A model generated the notes under the pieces. That model was not told the origin of the DNA, searched no databases, and saw only the letters and a list, made by a program, of their open reading frames with translations. From Rhodobacter sp. (lineage in GTDB: Bacteria; Pseudomonadota; Alphaproteobacteria; Rhodobacterales; Rhodobacteraceae), in the NCBI GenBank assembly GCA_020637515.1, contig JACKKG010000001.1:2572501-2636500 (forward strand): a DNA stretch of 64,000 bases, given 5' to 3'. Of the stretch, positions 44,392 to 53,051 are shown piece after piece. Position numbers and translations under genes: made by a program. Every line of letters begins with the position of its first letter. The stretch's first letter is position 1.

Positions 44392-44992
44392 ACGTTGCGC
44401 CACCCGCGCCGGCGGCTTTCAGCACCATATCCACATAGATGTCCTCGACCCGGGCGCGGGTCAGACGCCCGCCTTCGCGGAACCAGGTGTTGACACCCGT
44501 CAGCATCGCAATCAGCGCCATCGCCGCCAGTTTGGTGTCGGGCACGGTCAGGCTGCCCTCGGCCTGACCGGCCTTCAGGATCGCCTCGAGTTCGGCCTCG
44601 TAGTGGCCGCGCAGGGCTTCAACGCGGGCGAAATTCCCGGGGGTGAGATTGCGCAGTTCCATATAGGCGATGAACACGGCATCCGCGCGCGCGGCGTGAA
44701 AGCGGATGTGAAAGCGCGCGAAATGATCGAGCCGCGCGGGCGCCGGTCCGGCGGGCGGATCGCTGTCCGCCCAGGCGGCCAGCAGCGCCTGCAAGTGGTC
44801 GATCATCAGATCGGCCAGCAGCGTCTGCTTGTCAGCGGTATACAGATAGATCGCCCCGGCCTGCACCCCCACCTCGGCGGCGATCTGGCGCATCGACACC
44901 GCCGCATATCCGTCGCGCGCGAACAGCCTGAGCGCCGCGTCGCGCAGACGCGGGCCGGTGATCTCGGCGCGGGAACCGGGTTTGCGGGCCAT
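44390..44992 (-). CDS. TetR family transcriptional regulator
   Basis: The 200-residue protein has a TetR helix-turn-helix at about residues 25-50 (YAAVSMRQIAAEVGVQAGAIYLYTADK) and a C-terminal ligand-binding domain. The ligand is unknown. Its likely operator, a perfect palindrome TGAACGGCCGTTCA, lies 14 bp before its start, which fits self-repression. No obvious structural target gene is adjacent; the next gene across the divergent region encodes a small lipoprotein. Confidence 0.87.
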   Translation of the reverse strand: MARKPGSRAEITGPRLRDAALRLFARDGYAAVSMRQIAAEVGVQAGAIYLYTADKQTLLADLMIDHLQALLAAWADSDPPAGPAPARLDHFARFHIRFHAARADAVFIAYMELRNLTPGNFARVEALRGHYEAELEAILKAGQAEGSLTVPDTKLAAMALIAMLTGVNTWFREGGRLTRARVEDIYVDMVLKAAGAGGAT

Positions 44993-45005
44993 GGCGCATT
45001 GTCAC

Positions 45006-45019
45006 TGAACGGCCGTTCA
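45006..45019. promoter_or_regulatory. TetR-type operator TGAACGGCCGTTCA
   Basis: A perfect 14-bp palindrome in the divergent region, 14 bp upstream of the TetR start codon and 93 bp upstream of the lipoprotein gene. The TGAACGGCCGTTCA type is common for TetR regulators of the AcrR/FadR groups. Confidence 0.65.
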
Positions 45020-45111
45020 ATTCAACCCCGAATCCGGCCTGCGCCCCGTGGAAGCGCTTCACAGCCGGCACGCCCCGCGCTACTGTGGCCCCGACCCGAA
45101 CCGGAGCCCCC

Positions 45112-45396
45112 ATGCGCCGCGCCGCCGCCCTGCCCCTGCTTGCCGCTCTGACCGCCCTGGCGGGGTGCGGCACCGTGGCTGGCGATGCGCCGTCGCTGCT
45201 GAGCCGCGACGAACTGGCGGCGCGTTCGGTTCTGGCCAGCGAGGCCAGCCTGGGCACCGAGGCCGCCCAGGCCCTGACCTGGCGCGCCGCGGCCCTGCGC
45301 AGCCGCGCCGAGCGCCTGCGCCGCGCGCGTCTGGACCAGCCCGACGACGAATCGCTCAGATCGCGGGCGAATGCCCTGAAGGACCGCACTGAATAG
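45112..45396 (+). CDS. Small lipoprotein of unknown function
   Basis: The 94-residue protein has a lipoprotein signal with lipobox LAGC (cysteine at about residue 19) after a hydrophobic PLLAALTAL. The mature part is alanine/arginine-rich and predicted helical (AAQALTWRAAALRSRAERLRRARLDQP), possibly a coiled coil. I do not recognise it. It is divergent from the TetR gene and could be under its control. An in-frame upstream start at 45085 is less likely. Confidence 0.72.
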   Translation: MRRAAALPLLAALTALAGCGTVAGDAPSLLSRDELAARSVLASEASLGTEAAQALTWRAAALRSRAERLRRARLDQPDDESLRSRANALKDRTE

Positions 45397-45528
45397 GCCC
45401 CGCGCGACACGCGCCGCGCGCCCGGGCCGCGCAGGCGCATTGCACCCGGCCGCCTGAACGGCTAATCCTCGCGCGACAGGCCGCGCCGGCACCGGGTGGC
45501 CCTTGATGGCCACGTTTCGGAGCACCCC

Positions 45529-46815
45529 ATGTCCAGCCCTCTTCGTCTCGGCATCGCCGGTCTCGGCACGGTCGGCATCGGTGTGGTCAAGATCCTGCAA
45601 ACCCACGCCGATCTGATCGAACGCCGCGCCGGACGCCGGATCGAAATTGTCGCGGTCAGCGCGAATTCACGCAGCAAGAAGCGCGGCGCCGACATTTCGA
45701 CCTATGGATGGGAGGACGACCCCGTCGAACTGGGGCGTCGCGACGATCTGGACGTCGTGCTGGAACTGATGGGCGGCGAGAACGGCGCGGCCAAGGCGCT
45801 GGTCGAAACCGCGCTCAAACGCGGCAAGGATGTCGTGACGGCGAACAAGGCGCTGCTGGCGCATCACGGCAACGACCTGGCCGCCCTGGCCGAGGGCCAT
45901 GGCCGTGTCCTGCGCTTCGAGGCCGCCGTCGCGGGCGGCATTCCGGTCATCAAATCCCTGAACGAAGGGCTGGCCGGCAACGCCGTCAAGCGCGTCATGG
46001 GCGTGATGAACGGCACCTGCAACTACATCCTGACGCGGATGGAGACGACGGGTCAGGGCTACAACGTGCTGTTCGACGAATGCGCACGCCTGGGGTATCT
46101 GGAAGCCGATCCCAATCTCGATGTCGGCGGCATCGACGCGGGCCACAAGCTAAGCCTGCTCAGCGCCATCGCCTTTGGCACGCGGGTCGATTTCGACGCG
46201 GTGGTGTTGCAGGGCATCCAGTCGATCTCGCTCGATGATATCCGGCTGGCGCGCGACATGGGCTATTCGATCAAGCTGCTTGGCGTGGCGCAGATGACCG
46301 GTCGCGGCCTCGAGCAGCGCATGACGCCTTGTCTGGTGCCCGAAACGCACCCGCTGGGGCAGCTCGACGGGGGCACCAACATGGTGGTGATCGAGGGCGA
46401 CAGCGTTGGCCAGATCGTGCTGCGTGGCGCCGGCGCAGGCGAGGGTCCGACCGCCAGCGCGGTGATGGGCGACGTGATCGACATCGCGCGCGGGTTCCGG
46501 ATGCCGGTGTTTGGCCAGCCCGCCCAGACCTTGATCGCTGCCGCGCCGGCCGTCGTCAGCGCCGGCGCGCCGTGGTATCTGCGCATGACGCTTCTCGACA
46601 AGCCGGGCGCGCTGGCCAAGATCGCCACCGCGCTGGGGGAATCGGGGATCTCGATCGACCGGATGCGGCAATATTCGCACGAAGGCGCCGATGCGCCGGT
46701 GCTGATCGTGACGCACAAGGCCTCGTCCGACGACATCACCGAGGCGCTGGCCCGCTTTGCTGGAACCGGCGTGCTGGTGGGCGAGCCCGTCGCGATGCGG
46801 ATCGAGGAAGTCTGA
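45529..46815 (+). CDS. hom: Homoserine dehydrogenase
   Basis: The 428-residue enzyme reduces aspartate semialdehyde to homoserine, for threonine and methionine synthesis. The NAD(P) loop is GIAGLGTVGIGV at the N-terminus. The catalytic blocks are NKALLAHHG, NGTCNYILT and GYLEADPNLDVGGIDAGHKL. A C-terminal ACT domain (about residues 350-425, YLRMTLLDKPGALAKIA) suggests feedback control by threonine. ATG 45529 is preceded by GGAG at 45519. Confidence 0.96.
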   Translation: MSSPLRLGIAGLGTVGIGVVKILQTHADLIERRAGRRIEIVAVSANSRSKKRGADISTYGWEDDPVELGRRDDLDVVLELMGGENGAAKALVETALKRGKDVVTANKALLAHHGNDLAALAEGHGRVLRFEAAVAGGIPVIKSLNEGLAGNAVKRVMGVMNGTCNYILTRMETTGQGYNVLFDECARLGYLEADPNLDVGGIDAGHKLSLLSAIAFGTRVDFDAVVLQGIQSISLDDIRLARDMGYSIKLLGVAQMTGRGLEQRMTPCLVPETHPLGQLDGGTNMVVIEGDSVGQIVLRGAGAGEGPTASAVMGDVIDIARGFRMPVFGQPAQTLIAAAPAVVSAGAPWYLRMTLLDKPGALAKIATALGESGISIDRMRQYSHEGADAPVLIVTHKASSDDITEALARFAGTGVLVGEPVAMRIEEV

Positions 46816-46891
46816 CCGCCGCAGATAGCGCAATCATCGCGCCACGCCACAGTATCTTGGGGTAAAAGCCGCGGCGACGGGGCCTTCCGGC

Positions 46892-46920
46892 TTGGCCTGA
46901 AACGGCCGAACCGCTAGAAC
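46892..46920 (+). promoter_or_regulatory. Candidate promoter of glpX-recJ
   Basis: TTGGCC (46892-46897) and TAGAAC (46915-46920) are separated by exactly 17 bp and lie about 33 bp upstream of the glpX start codon. Confidence 0.45.
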
Positions 46921-46953
46921 GGGACCCGAGCAGTCAACCCCGAAGGTGCCCCG

Positions 46954-47919
46954 ATGACCGAATCCCCCCTGTTCCATGATCGCCTGTTGTCGCTGGGCCT
47001 CGCCCGCGTTTCGGAAGCCGCGGCGCTGGAAAGCGCGGCCTGGGTGGGTCGCGGCGACGAAAAGGCCGCCGACCAGGCCGCCGTCAACGCCATGCGCAAC
47101 CAGCTGAACATGCTGGACATCAAAGGCGTCGTGGTGATTGGCGAAGGCGAGCGCGACGAAGCGCCGATGCTGTTCATCGGCGAAGAGGTCGGCACCGGCA
47201 ACGGCCCGGCCGTGGACATCGCGCTGGACCCGCTGGAAGGCACCACCCTGACCGCCAAGGACATGCCGAACGCCTTGACCGTGATCGCCATGGCCCCGCG
47301 CGGCACGCTGCTGCACGCGCCCGACGTCTACATGGACAAGCTGGCGATCGGCCCGGGCTATGCCCCCGGCACCGTGACGCTGGACATGGAGCCCGCCGAA
47401 CGTGTGCGCGCGCTGGCCAGGGCCAAGGGCTGCGAAGCCGACGACATCACCGTCTGCATCCTCGAACGTCCCCGGCACGAGGACCTGATCCGCGAGGTCC
47501 GCTCGACCGGCGCGGCGATCCGGCTTATCACCGACGGCGACGTGGCCGGCGTGATCCACTGCGCCGAACCCGAGATCACCGGAATCGACATGTATATGGG
47601 CTCGGGCGGGGCACCCGAGGGGGTGCTGGCGGCCTCGGCGCTGAAATGCATGGGCGGGCAGATCTATGGCCGGCTGCTGTTTCGCAACGACGACGAACGG
47701 GGCCGCGCGGCCAAGGCCGGGATCACCGACCTGAACCGCATCTATTCGCGCGACGAGATGGTCACGGCGGATGTCATCTTCTCGGCCACGGGCGTGACCA
47801 GCGGCTCGATCCTGTCGGGCATCAAGCGCGAGCCGGGCTGGGTGACCACCGAAACCCTGCTGATGCGCTCGAAAACCGGATCGGTCCGGCGCATGAGCTA
47901 TCGCACCCCGGCGAAGTGA
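46954..47919 (+). CDS. glpX: Class II fructose-1,6-bisphosphatase
   Basis: A 321-residue GlpX-type phosphatase of gluconeogenesis, which may also serve sedoheptulose bisphosphate in some autotrophs. Family blocks are VVIGEGERDEAPML, DPLEGTTLTAK and MGSGGAPEGVLAASAL. Its stop overlaps the GTG start of recJ, so the two are translationally coupled. Confidence 0.95.
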   Translation: MTESPLFHDRLLSLGLARVSEAAALESAAWVGRGDEKAADQAAVNAMRNQLNMLDIKGVVVIGEGERDEAPMLFIGEEVGTGNGPAVDIALDPLEGTTLTAKDMPNALTVIAMAPRGTLLHAPDVYMDKLAIGPGYAPGTVTLDMEPAERVRALARAKGCEADDITVCILERPRHEDLIREVRSTGAAIRLITDGDVAGVIHCAEPEITGIDMYMGSGGAPEGVLAASALKCMGGQIYGRLLFRNDDERGRAAKAGITDLNRIYSRDEMVTADVIFSATGVTSGSILSGIKREPGWVTTETLLMRSKTGSVRRMSYRTPAK

Positions 47920-49658
47920 GCGCCTTTCTGGGCGTCGAGGCTTCGCTCACCGGGCGGCGCTGGGTCGGACCCGAACCCGCCGCCACGCGCAAGGCCGAGG
48001 CGCTGGCCCAATCCACCCGCCTGCCGCTGGCGCTGTGTTCGGTGCTGGCGCGCTCGGGCGTCGAGCCCGAGGGGGTCGAGGATTACCTCGCCCCCTCGCT
48101 CAGGGCGCTGCTGCCCGATCCGCGCGGTCTGCGCGACATGGAAACCGCCGCCGACCGGCTGCTGGGCGCGCTGCACCGGCGCGAGCGGATCGCCATTTTC
48201 GCCGATTACGATGTGGATGGCGGGTCCTCGGCGGCGCTGCTGCTGACATGGCTCAGGGCACTGGGCCATGACGCGACGCTTTATGTCCCCGACCGCATCG
48301 ACGAAGGCTATGGCCCCAACGAACCCGCGATGGAGGCGCTGGCACGCGACCATCGGCTGATCGTCTGCGTGGATTGCGGCACGCTGTCCCACGGGCCCAT
48401 CGCCGCCGCCAAGGGCGCGGACGTGGTCGTGGTGGACCATCACCTGGGGGCGGAAACGCTGCCCCCCGCGCTGGCCGTGGTGAACCCCAACCGGCAGGAC
48501 GAAAGCGGTGATCTGGGGCATCTCTGCGCCGCCGGCGTGGTCTTTCTGCTGCTGGTCGAGGCCAATCGCCGGCTTCGCGAACAGGGCACCCAAGGCCCCG
48601 ATCTGATGGGCTTTCTGGATCTGGTGGCGCTGGCGACGGTGGCCGACGTGGCACCGCTGATCGGCGTCAACCGCGCCTTTGTCCGCCAGGGCCTGCGCAT
48701 CATGGCGCAGCGCGGGCGGCCCGGCCTGGTCGCGCTGAGCGACGTGGCCCGCGTGGACCGCGCGCCGACCCCCTATCACCTGGGCTTCGTGCTGGGCCCC
48801 CGGGTCAACGCCGGTGGCCGGATCGGCGCCGCGGATCTGGGCGCGCGGCTTCTCTCGACCACCGATCCGTTCGAAGCGCAGCGCCTGGCCGCAAGGCTCG
48901 ATCAGTTGAACGACGACCGCCGCGCGATCGAACAGGCCGTCCGCGAAGAAGCGCTCGCCCAGGCCGAAAGACGCGGGCTGGACGGCCCGCTGGTCTGGGC
49001 CGCGGCCGAGGGTTGGCATCCCGGCGTCATCGGCATCGTCGCCGCGCGCCTGAAAGAGGCCACCAACCGCCCCGCCGTGGTGATCGCCCTCGATGGCGCC
49101 GAGGGCAAGGGCTCGGGCCGGTCCGTGAGCGGCGTGGACCTGGGCGCGGCGATCCAGCGGCTGACGGCCGAGGGCTTGCTGCTGAAGGGCGGCGGGCACC
49201 GCATGGCGGCCGGGCTGACCGTCGCGCGCGACCAGTTGGACGCCGCCATGGAACGGCTGGGCACCTTGCTGGCCCGGCAGGGCGCGGGCACCGGCGGCGC
49301 CGGCGATCTCAGGCTCGACGGCCTGCTGATGCCCGGGGGCGCCACGGTCGAACTGATCGAATCGCTCGACCGTGCCGGGCCCTATGGCCAGGCCGCACCA
49401 GCGCCGCGCTTCGCCTTTCCGTCGGTGATGGTGACCGATGCCCGGCGGGTGGGCACCGGCCACCTGCGGCTGCGCTTTGGCGAACCGGGCGGCCCGCAGT
49501 TGGACGGCATCGCCTTTGGCGCCTTTGACGGCCCGCTGGGCGCCGCGCTGGAACGCCCCGGCCCCGGCCGCCTGCATCTGGCCGGACGGGTCGAGATCAA
49601 CCATTTCGGTGGCCGCAACCGGGTGCAGCTGCGCCTCGACGACGCCGCGCGCGCCTGA
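47916..49658 (+). CDS. recJ: Single-stranded-DNA-specific exonuclease RecJ
   Basis: The 580-residue 5'-3' exonuclease acts in recombination and mismatch repair. It belongs to the DHH family: motif I DYDVDG (97-102), motif III DHH (174-176), and the DHHA1 domain with GGHRMAAG near residue 430. GTG 47916 (VSAFLGVEASLTGRRW) overlaps the glpX stop. An OB-like C-terminal region completes the protein. The hom, glpX, recJ order is common in this bacterial family. Confidence 0.94.
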   Translation: MSAFLGVEASLTGRRWVGPEPAATRKAEALAQSTRLPLALCSVLARSGVEPEGVEDYLAPSLRALLPDPRGLRDMETAADRLLGALHRRERIAIFADYDVDGGSSAALLLTWLRALGHDATLYVPDRIDEGYGPNEPAMEALARDHRLIVCVDCGTLSHGPIAAAKGADVVVVDHHLGAETLPPALAVVNPNRQDESGDLGHLCAAGVVFLLLVEANRRLREQGTQGPDLMGFLDLVALATVADVAPLIGVNRAFVRQGLRIMAQRGRPGLVALSDVARVDRAPTPYHLGFVLGPRVNAGGRIGAADLGARLLSTTDPFEAQRLAARLDQLNDDRRAIEQAVREEALAQAERRGLDGPLVWAAAEGWHPGVIGIVAARLKEATNRPAVVIALDGAEGKGSGRSVSGVDLGAAIQRLTAEGLLLKGGGHRMAAGLTVARDQLDAAMERLGTLLARQGAGTGGAGDLRLDGLLMPGGATVELIESLDRAGPYGQAAPAPRFAFPSVMVTDARRVGTGHLRLRFGEPGGPQLDGIAFGAFDGPLGAALERPGPGRLHLAGRVEINHFGGRNRVQLRLDDAARA

Positions 49659-49725
49659 CCCCCAAGCCGTGGCACAGGCCGCCGATCGGCTTTGAAAATT
49701 TTGTCACACGCGCGGAAAATCCCCC

Positions 49726-49754
49726 TTGCGCCCACCGCGGCGCTGGCCTAAATA
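49726..49754 (+). promoter_or_regulatory. Candidate promoter of tRNA-Glu
   Basis: TTGCGC (49726-49731) and TAAATA (49749-49754) are separated by 17 bp and lie about 42 bp upstream of the mature tRNA end. Confidence 0.5.
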
Positions 49755-49795
49755 CCGCCCCACGCCGCGACGGCAAACGCCAAAGCGGCCTCGGT

Positions 49796-49870
49796 GGCCC
49801 GTTCGTCTATCGGTTAGGACGTCAGGTTTTCAACCTGAAAAGAGGGGTTCGACTCCCCTACGGGCTGCCA
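49796..49870 (+). tRNA. tRNA-Glu (anticodon TTC)
   Basis: A 75-nt cloverleaf including an encoded CCA end. The acceptor stem is GGCCCGT with ACGGGCT (one G-U pair at the end). The anticodon stem TCAGG/CCTGA encloses the loop TTTTCAA, giving anticodon TTC. The T-arm is GGGGTTCGACTCCCC. Confidence 0.95.
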
Positions 49871-50063
49871 CTTCAATCCACCAAGACCCTGAAACAACGC
49901 GCGAATTTCGTGGCTTTGGCGTTTGCCTGCGGATTTGTGCCGCGCCGTGTCGGGATCGTGCCCGCCCGGCCACAATTGTGTGCGGGACCGCGTGGGTGGC
50001 TTGACCTTGGCGGCAATGCTGCGATGGTCGGCGCACAGTGTTATCGGTGAAGGAACCCTCTGG

Positions 50064-50336
50064 ATGACCATCCTGCGCAGCGTGTCGGCGGCTTCCTTGC
50101 TGCTGCTTTCGGCCTGTGTCTCGTCGGGCGAGCCGACGACCAACGGCCCCCAGTTTCTCGAGGAGCTTCCCGAGGGGCTGGCCGAGGCCGCCGCGCCGGG
50201 TCAGAACATGGCGGCGGTCATCATCGACCAGAACGACGGGTGCTACTGGTATCAGCACGCCGGCGTGGTCGAGACCACCTTCCTGCCCCTGCGCACCAAC
50301 GACGGCCGGCCGATTTGCTCGCGTCCGCGCGAATAA
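50064..50336 (+). CDS. Small lipoprotein of unknown function
   Basis: The 90-residue protein starts at ATG 50064 with an AGGAA ribosome site. Its signal has the lipobox LLSAC (cysteine at about residue 16). The mature part is acidic with a short motif DNDGCYWYQHAGVVET-like and two further cysteines that may pair. I do not recognise the family. It is a single-gene unit between tRNA-Glu and a strong terminator. Confidence 0.78.
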   Translation: MTILRSVSAASLLLLSACVSSGEPTTNGPQFLEELPEGLAEAAAPGQNMAAVIIDQNDGCYWYQHAGVVETTFLPLRTNDGRPICSRPRE

Positions 50337-50338
50337 GG

Positions 50339-50366
50339 AAAAGGGCCGCGCGAGCGGCCCTTTTTT
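50339..50366 (+). terminator. Strong terminator after the lipoprotein gene
   Basis: AAAAGGGCCGC (50339-50349) and GCGGCCCTTTT (50354-50364) form an 11-bp stem around GCGA, ending in a run of six Ts. It follows the stop codon by two bases. The A-rich left arm also lets it serve the converging L,D-transpeptidase gene. Confidence 0.85.
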
Positions 50367-50399
50367 CTGGTCGATGCCATCCCGCGCGCGGACCCGCGA

Positions 50400-51065
50400 T
50401 CACGCGCCGCCGGTGTAGGTGTAGCTGACCTCCTCGGCCGGATACAGATAGACCGTGGCGCCGGTCTGCACGTTCTCGTAAAGGTCGATGATATGCGCCA
50501 TCACCATCCGCACGCAGCCCGAGCTGGCGCGATAGCCGACCGAGCGCGGCTGCGGCGTGCCGTGGATGCGCAGATAGGTGTCGCGCCCCCCGGAATAGAG
50601 ATAGAGCGCGCGCGACCCCAGCGGGTTTGTCGGCCCCCCCGGCATCCCGTCGGCGTATTGGGCATAATCGGGATCGCGGGCGATCATCGTCGCGGTCGGC
50701 GTCCATTGCGGCCATTTCGCCTTGCGCCCCACGGTGAAGACGCCCGGCTGATACAGGTCATTGCGCCCCAGCGCGACGCCGTAGCGCATCGCCGTGCCGT
50801 CGTCGTGGATATGGTAAAGGTAGCGCGCCACCGCATCGACGTGGATGTCGCCCGCCCTGAGGCCCGGATTGGCCTGCACACGGCGCGGCAAGAAGCGCGG
50901 CTGCAACCCCCAGGGGTTCGAGATTTCGGGAATATAGCCGGGGGGCGTCACCTCGGCGTCCCAAGTGTCCCAGTCTGCGGGTGACGCCAGCGCGCGGGCG
51001 GGGGCAAGGAACGGGGCCGCAAGCGCGGCGGAACTGGTGAAGAGGAACTGGCGTCTGCTGGTCAC
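50400..51065 (-). CDS. L,D-transpeptidase (YkuD family)
   Basis: A 221-residue exported enzyme that forms 3-3 cross-links or attaches proteins to peptidoglycan. The leader MTSRRQFLFTSSAALAAPFLAPARALA has a twin-arginine-like SRRQFLF start. The YkuD motif has H168 in RIHGTP and C184 in SSGCVRM. It lies divergent from no clear partner and 119 bp from the fbpB stop on the same strand. Confidence 0.93.
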   Translation of the reverse strand: MTSRRQFLFTSSAALAAPFLAPARALASPADWDTWDAEVTPPGYIPEISNPWGLQPRFLPRRVQANPGLRAGDIHVDAVARYLYHIHDDGTAMRYGVALGRNDLYQPGVFTVGRKAKWPQWTPTATMIARDPDYAQYADGMPGGPTNPLGSRALYLYSGGRDTYLRIHGTPQPRSVGYRASSGCVRMVMAHIIDLYENVQTGATVYLYPAEEVSYTYTGGA

Positions 51066-51184
51066 GGGTCGGATCCTTGGGGCGCGAACGGGCGATTGGC
51101 CCTCAATATGCGCAGACCGCGGCCCAAGGCAAACCCGAAAGCCCCCGCGCGGCGGTCAAACCTTTGTCAAAGTCGAAACCGTGT

Positions 51185-52873
51185 TCAATGTGCCGCGGGT
51201 TGGTCCATCGCCCGGCTGAGCAGGATCACCGGGATGATCCCCAGCGCGACGATCAGCAGCGCCGAGGTCGAGGCCTCGTCCAGCCGCCCGTCCGAGGCCA
51301 GCCGGTAGGTGCGAATCGCCAGCGTGTCCAGGTTGAAGGGCCGCACGATCAGCGTGGCGGGCAGTTCCTTCATCACATCGGCAAAGATGAAGATCGCCGC
51401 CGACAGAAGCCCGCCGCGCAGCAGCGGGAAATGCACCGAAAACAGCGTGCGCCCCGGGCCCGAGCCGAGCCCGCGCGCGGCATCGTCCAGCGACGGAGGA
51501 ATGCGCTGGAGCGAGGCCTCGATGGTGTTCAGGCTGATCGACAGGAAGCGCACGGCATAGGCATAGAGCAGCCCGACATAGCTGCCGGTCAGCAGCAACC
51601 CGGTCGAGACCCCGAAACTGGAGCGCGCCCAGGCGTCCAGCGTCTGGTCGGCCCAGCCCAGTGGCATCAGGATGCCCACCGCGATCACGGCGCCGGGCAT
51701 GGCATAGCCGATCCCCGCCACGCCCAGGGCGCCGCGCACCAGCGGCGAGCCGTCGAGCCGGCGCGCGTAGCCCAGAAACAGGCCCACCGACAGCAACAGC
51801 AGCGCCGCCAGGCCTGCCAGCATCAGCGAGTTCGCGGCAAAGGCGAGGAACCGCGCGCCCCACATCGGATCGCCGACCAGGATCGCGCGGCGCACCAGGT
51901 CCACGATCGGCACGAGGAAGCCCGCCACGATGGGAAACGCGCACAACGCCATGACGATCGCCGCGCGCCAGCCGGTCAGCGGATGGCGCGCGGCGGCGGT
52001 GGCAGAGCGCCCGGCCGGATCGCCGGTATAGCGCCGCGTGCCGCGCAGGATGCGTTCCAGGATCAGCGCCACGGCGATGAAGCCGATCAGCAGCGCCGCC
52101 AGTTGCGCCGCCGCCACCGGCTCGCCGCGCGCGAACCAGGTGCGGAAGATGCCCGTGGTCAGGGTCTGCACACCCAGATGCTGCACGGTGCCGAAATCGG
52201 CGAGCGTCTCCATGGCGACAAAGGCCGCGCCCGCGACCATTGCCGGCCGCGCCATGGGCAGCGCCACGCGCAGGAAGGCGCCGCGCGGTGACTGGCCGAG
52301 GGCGCGGGCGGCCTCGATCAGGTGCAGCGACTGGGTGGCGAAGGCGGCGCGCGTCAACAGGTAGACATAGGGATAGAGCACCAGCGCCAGCAGCACCGCC
52401 GCACCCGGCAGCGACGCAATCTGCGGAAACCAGTAGTCGTGGCGCCCCCAGCCGAAGACCTCGCGCAAGGCGCTTTGCACCGGGCCGGCATAGGCCAGCC
52501 GGTCGTAATAGACATAGGCGATGACATAGCCAGGCATGGTCATGGGCAGCATCAGGGCCCATTGCAGCACGCCCCTGCCCCGGAACGCGAACCCGGCGAT
52601 CAGCCAGCCCGCGCCCACCCCCATCGCCGAGGCCAGCGCGACCGTCAGCGCGACCAGCATCAGCGAGTTGCGCAGATAGAGCGGCAGCACGGTCGAGGCC
52701 AGATGCGCCCAGGCCCCGCCCGAGGGGATGAAGACCTGCGCCACGACCGTGACGATCGGCAGCGCGATCAGTGCGGCCACGCCCACCGCGCCCAGGCTCC
52801 AGCCGCTGACGCGCGGGCGGCGGCGGGGAATCGGGGCGGATGTCGCGGCGGATGTCGGGGCGGTGCTGGCCAT
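51185..52873 (-). CDS. fbpB: Ferric iron ABC transporter permease (FbpB type)
   Basis: The 562-residue protein is a fused permease with two MetI-like halves and about twelve transmembrane segments. EAA-type cytoplasmic loops appear in each half (EAARALGQSPRGAFLRVALPMARP and the later DDAARGLGSGPGRTLFSVHFPLLRG). It moves Fe3+ delivered by FbpA across the inner membrane. It is divergent from fbpA. The ATPase gene that would normally complete the system is not present nearby. Confidence 0.92.
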   Translation of the reverse strand: MASTAPTSAATSAPIPRRRPRVSGWSLGAVGVAALIALPIVTVVAQVFIPSGGAWAHLASTVLPLYLRNSLMLVALTVALASAMGVGAGWLIAGFAFRGRGVLQWALMLPMTMPGYVIAYVYYDRLAYAGPVQSALREVFGWGRHDYWFPQIASLPGAAVLLALVLYPYVYLLTRAAFATQSLHLIEAARALGQSPRGAFLRVALPMARPAMVAGAAFVAMETLADFGTVQHLGVQTLTTGIFRTWFARGEPVAAAQLAALLIGFIAVALILERILRGTRRYTGDPAGRSATAAARHPLTGWRAAIVMALCAFPIVAGFLVPIVDLVRRAILVGDPMWGARFLAFAANSLMLAGLAALLLLSVGLFLGYARRLDGSPLVRGALGVAGIGYAMPGAVIAVGILMPLGWADQTLDAWARSSFGVSTGLLLTGSYVGLLYAYAVRFLSISLNTIEASLQRIPPSLDDAARGLGSGPGRTLFSVHFPLLRGGLLSAAIFIFADVMKELPATLIVRPFNLDTLAIRTYRLASDGRLDEASTSALLIVALGIIPVILLSRAMDQPAAH

Positions 52874-52935
52874 GGCGGGTCCTCGGGTCCGGTCTAGGGC
52901 CTAGCCGATCCGGGGCGCCCTGTCCAGTTACCCGA

Positions 52936-52970
52936 TTCTTATTGTCAGAAAAGCCGCGAGGGTCTATGCA
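52936..52970 (+). promoter_or_regulatory. fbpA promoter with a possible iron-regulator site
   Basis: TTGTCA (52942-52947) and TATGCA (52965-52970) are separated by 17 bp, about 80 bp upstream of the fbpA start. The dyad TTCT-N7-AGAA (52936-52950) overlaps the -35 box, which suggests binding by an iron-responsive repressor. The identity of the repressor is inferred. Confidence 0.5.
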
Positions 52971-53051
52971 GGGCCCCGAAAGACCCCATTCGCCGACCCA
53001 GACGCCGTGATGCGGCCCGCCAGGCAGGCTCCATTCCAGCGGAGACAGATC

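Noticed and set aside
45496..45528. Upstream start for homoserine dehydrogenase
   Set aside because: The extra residues are not family-like and the GGAG box favours ATG 45529.
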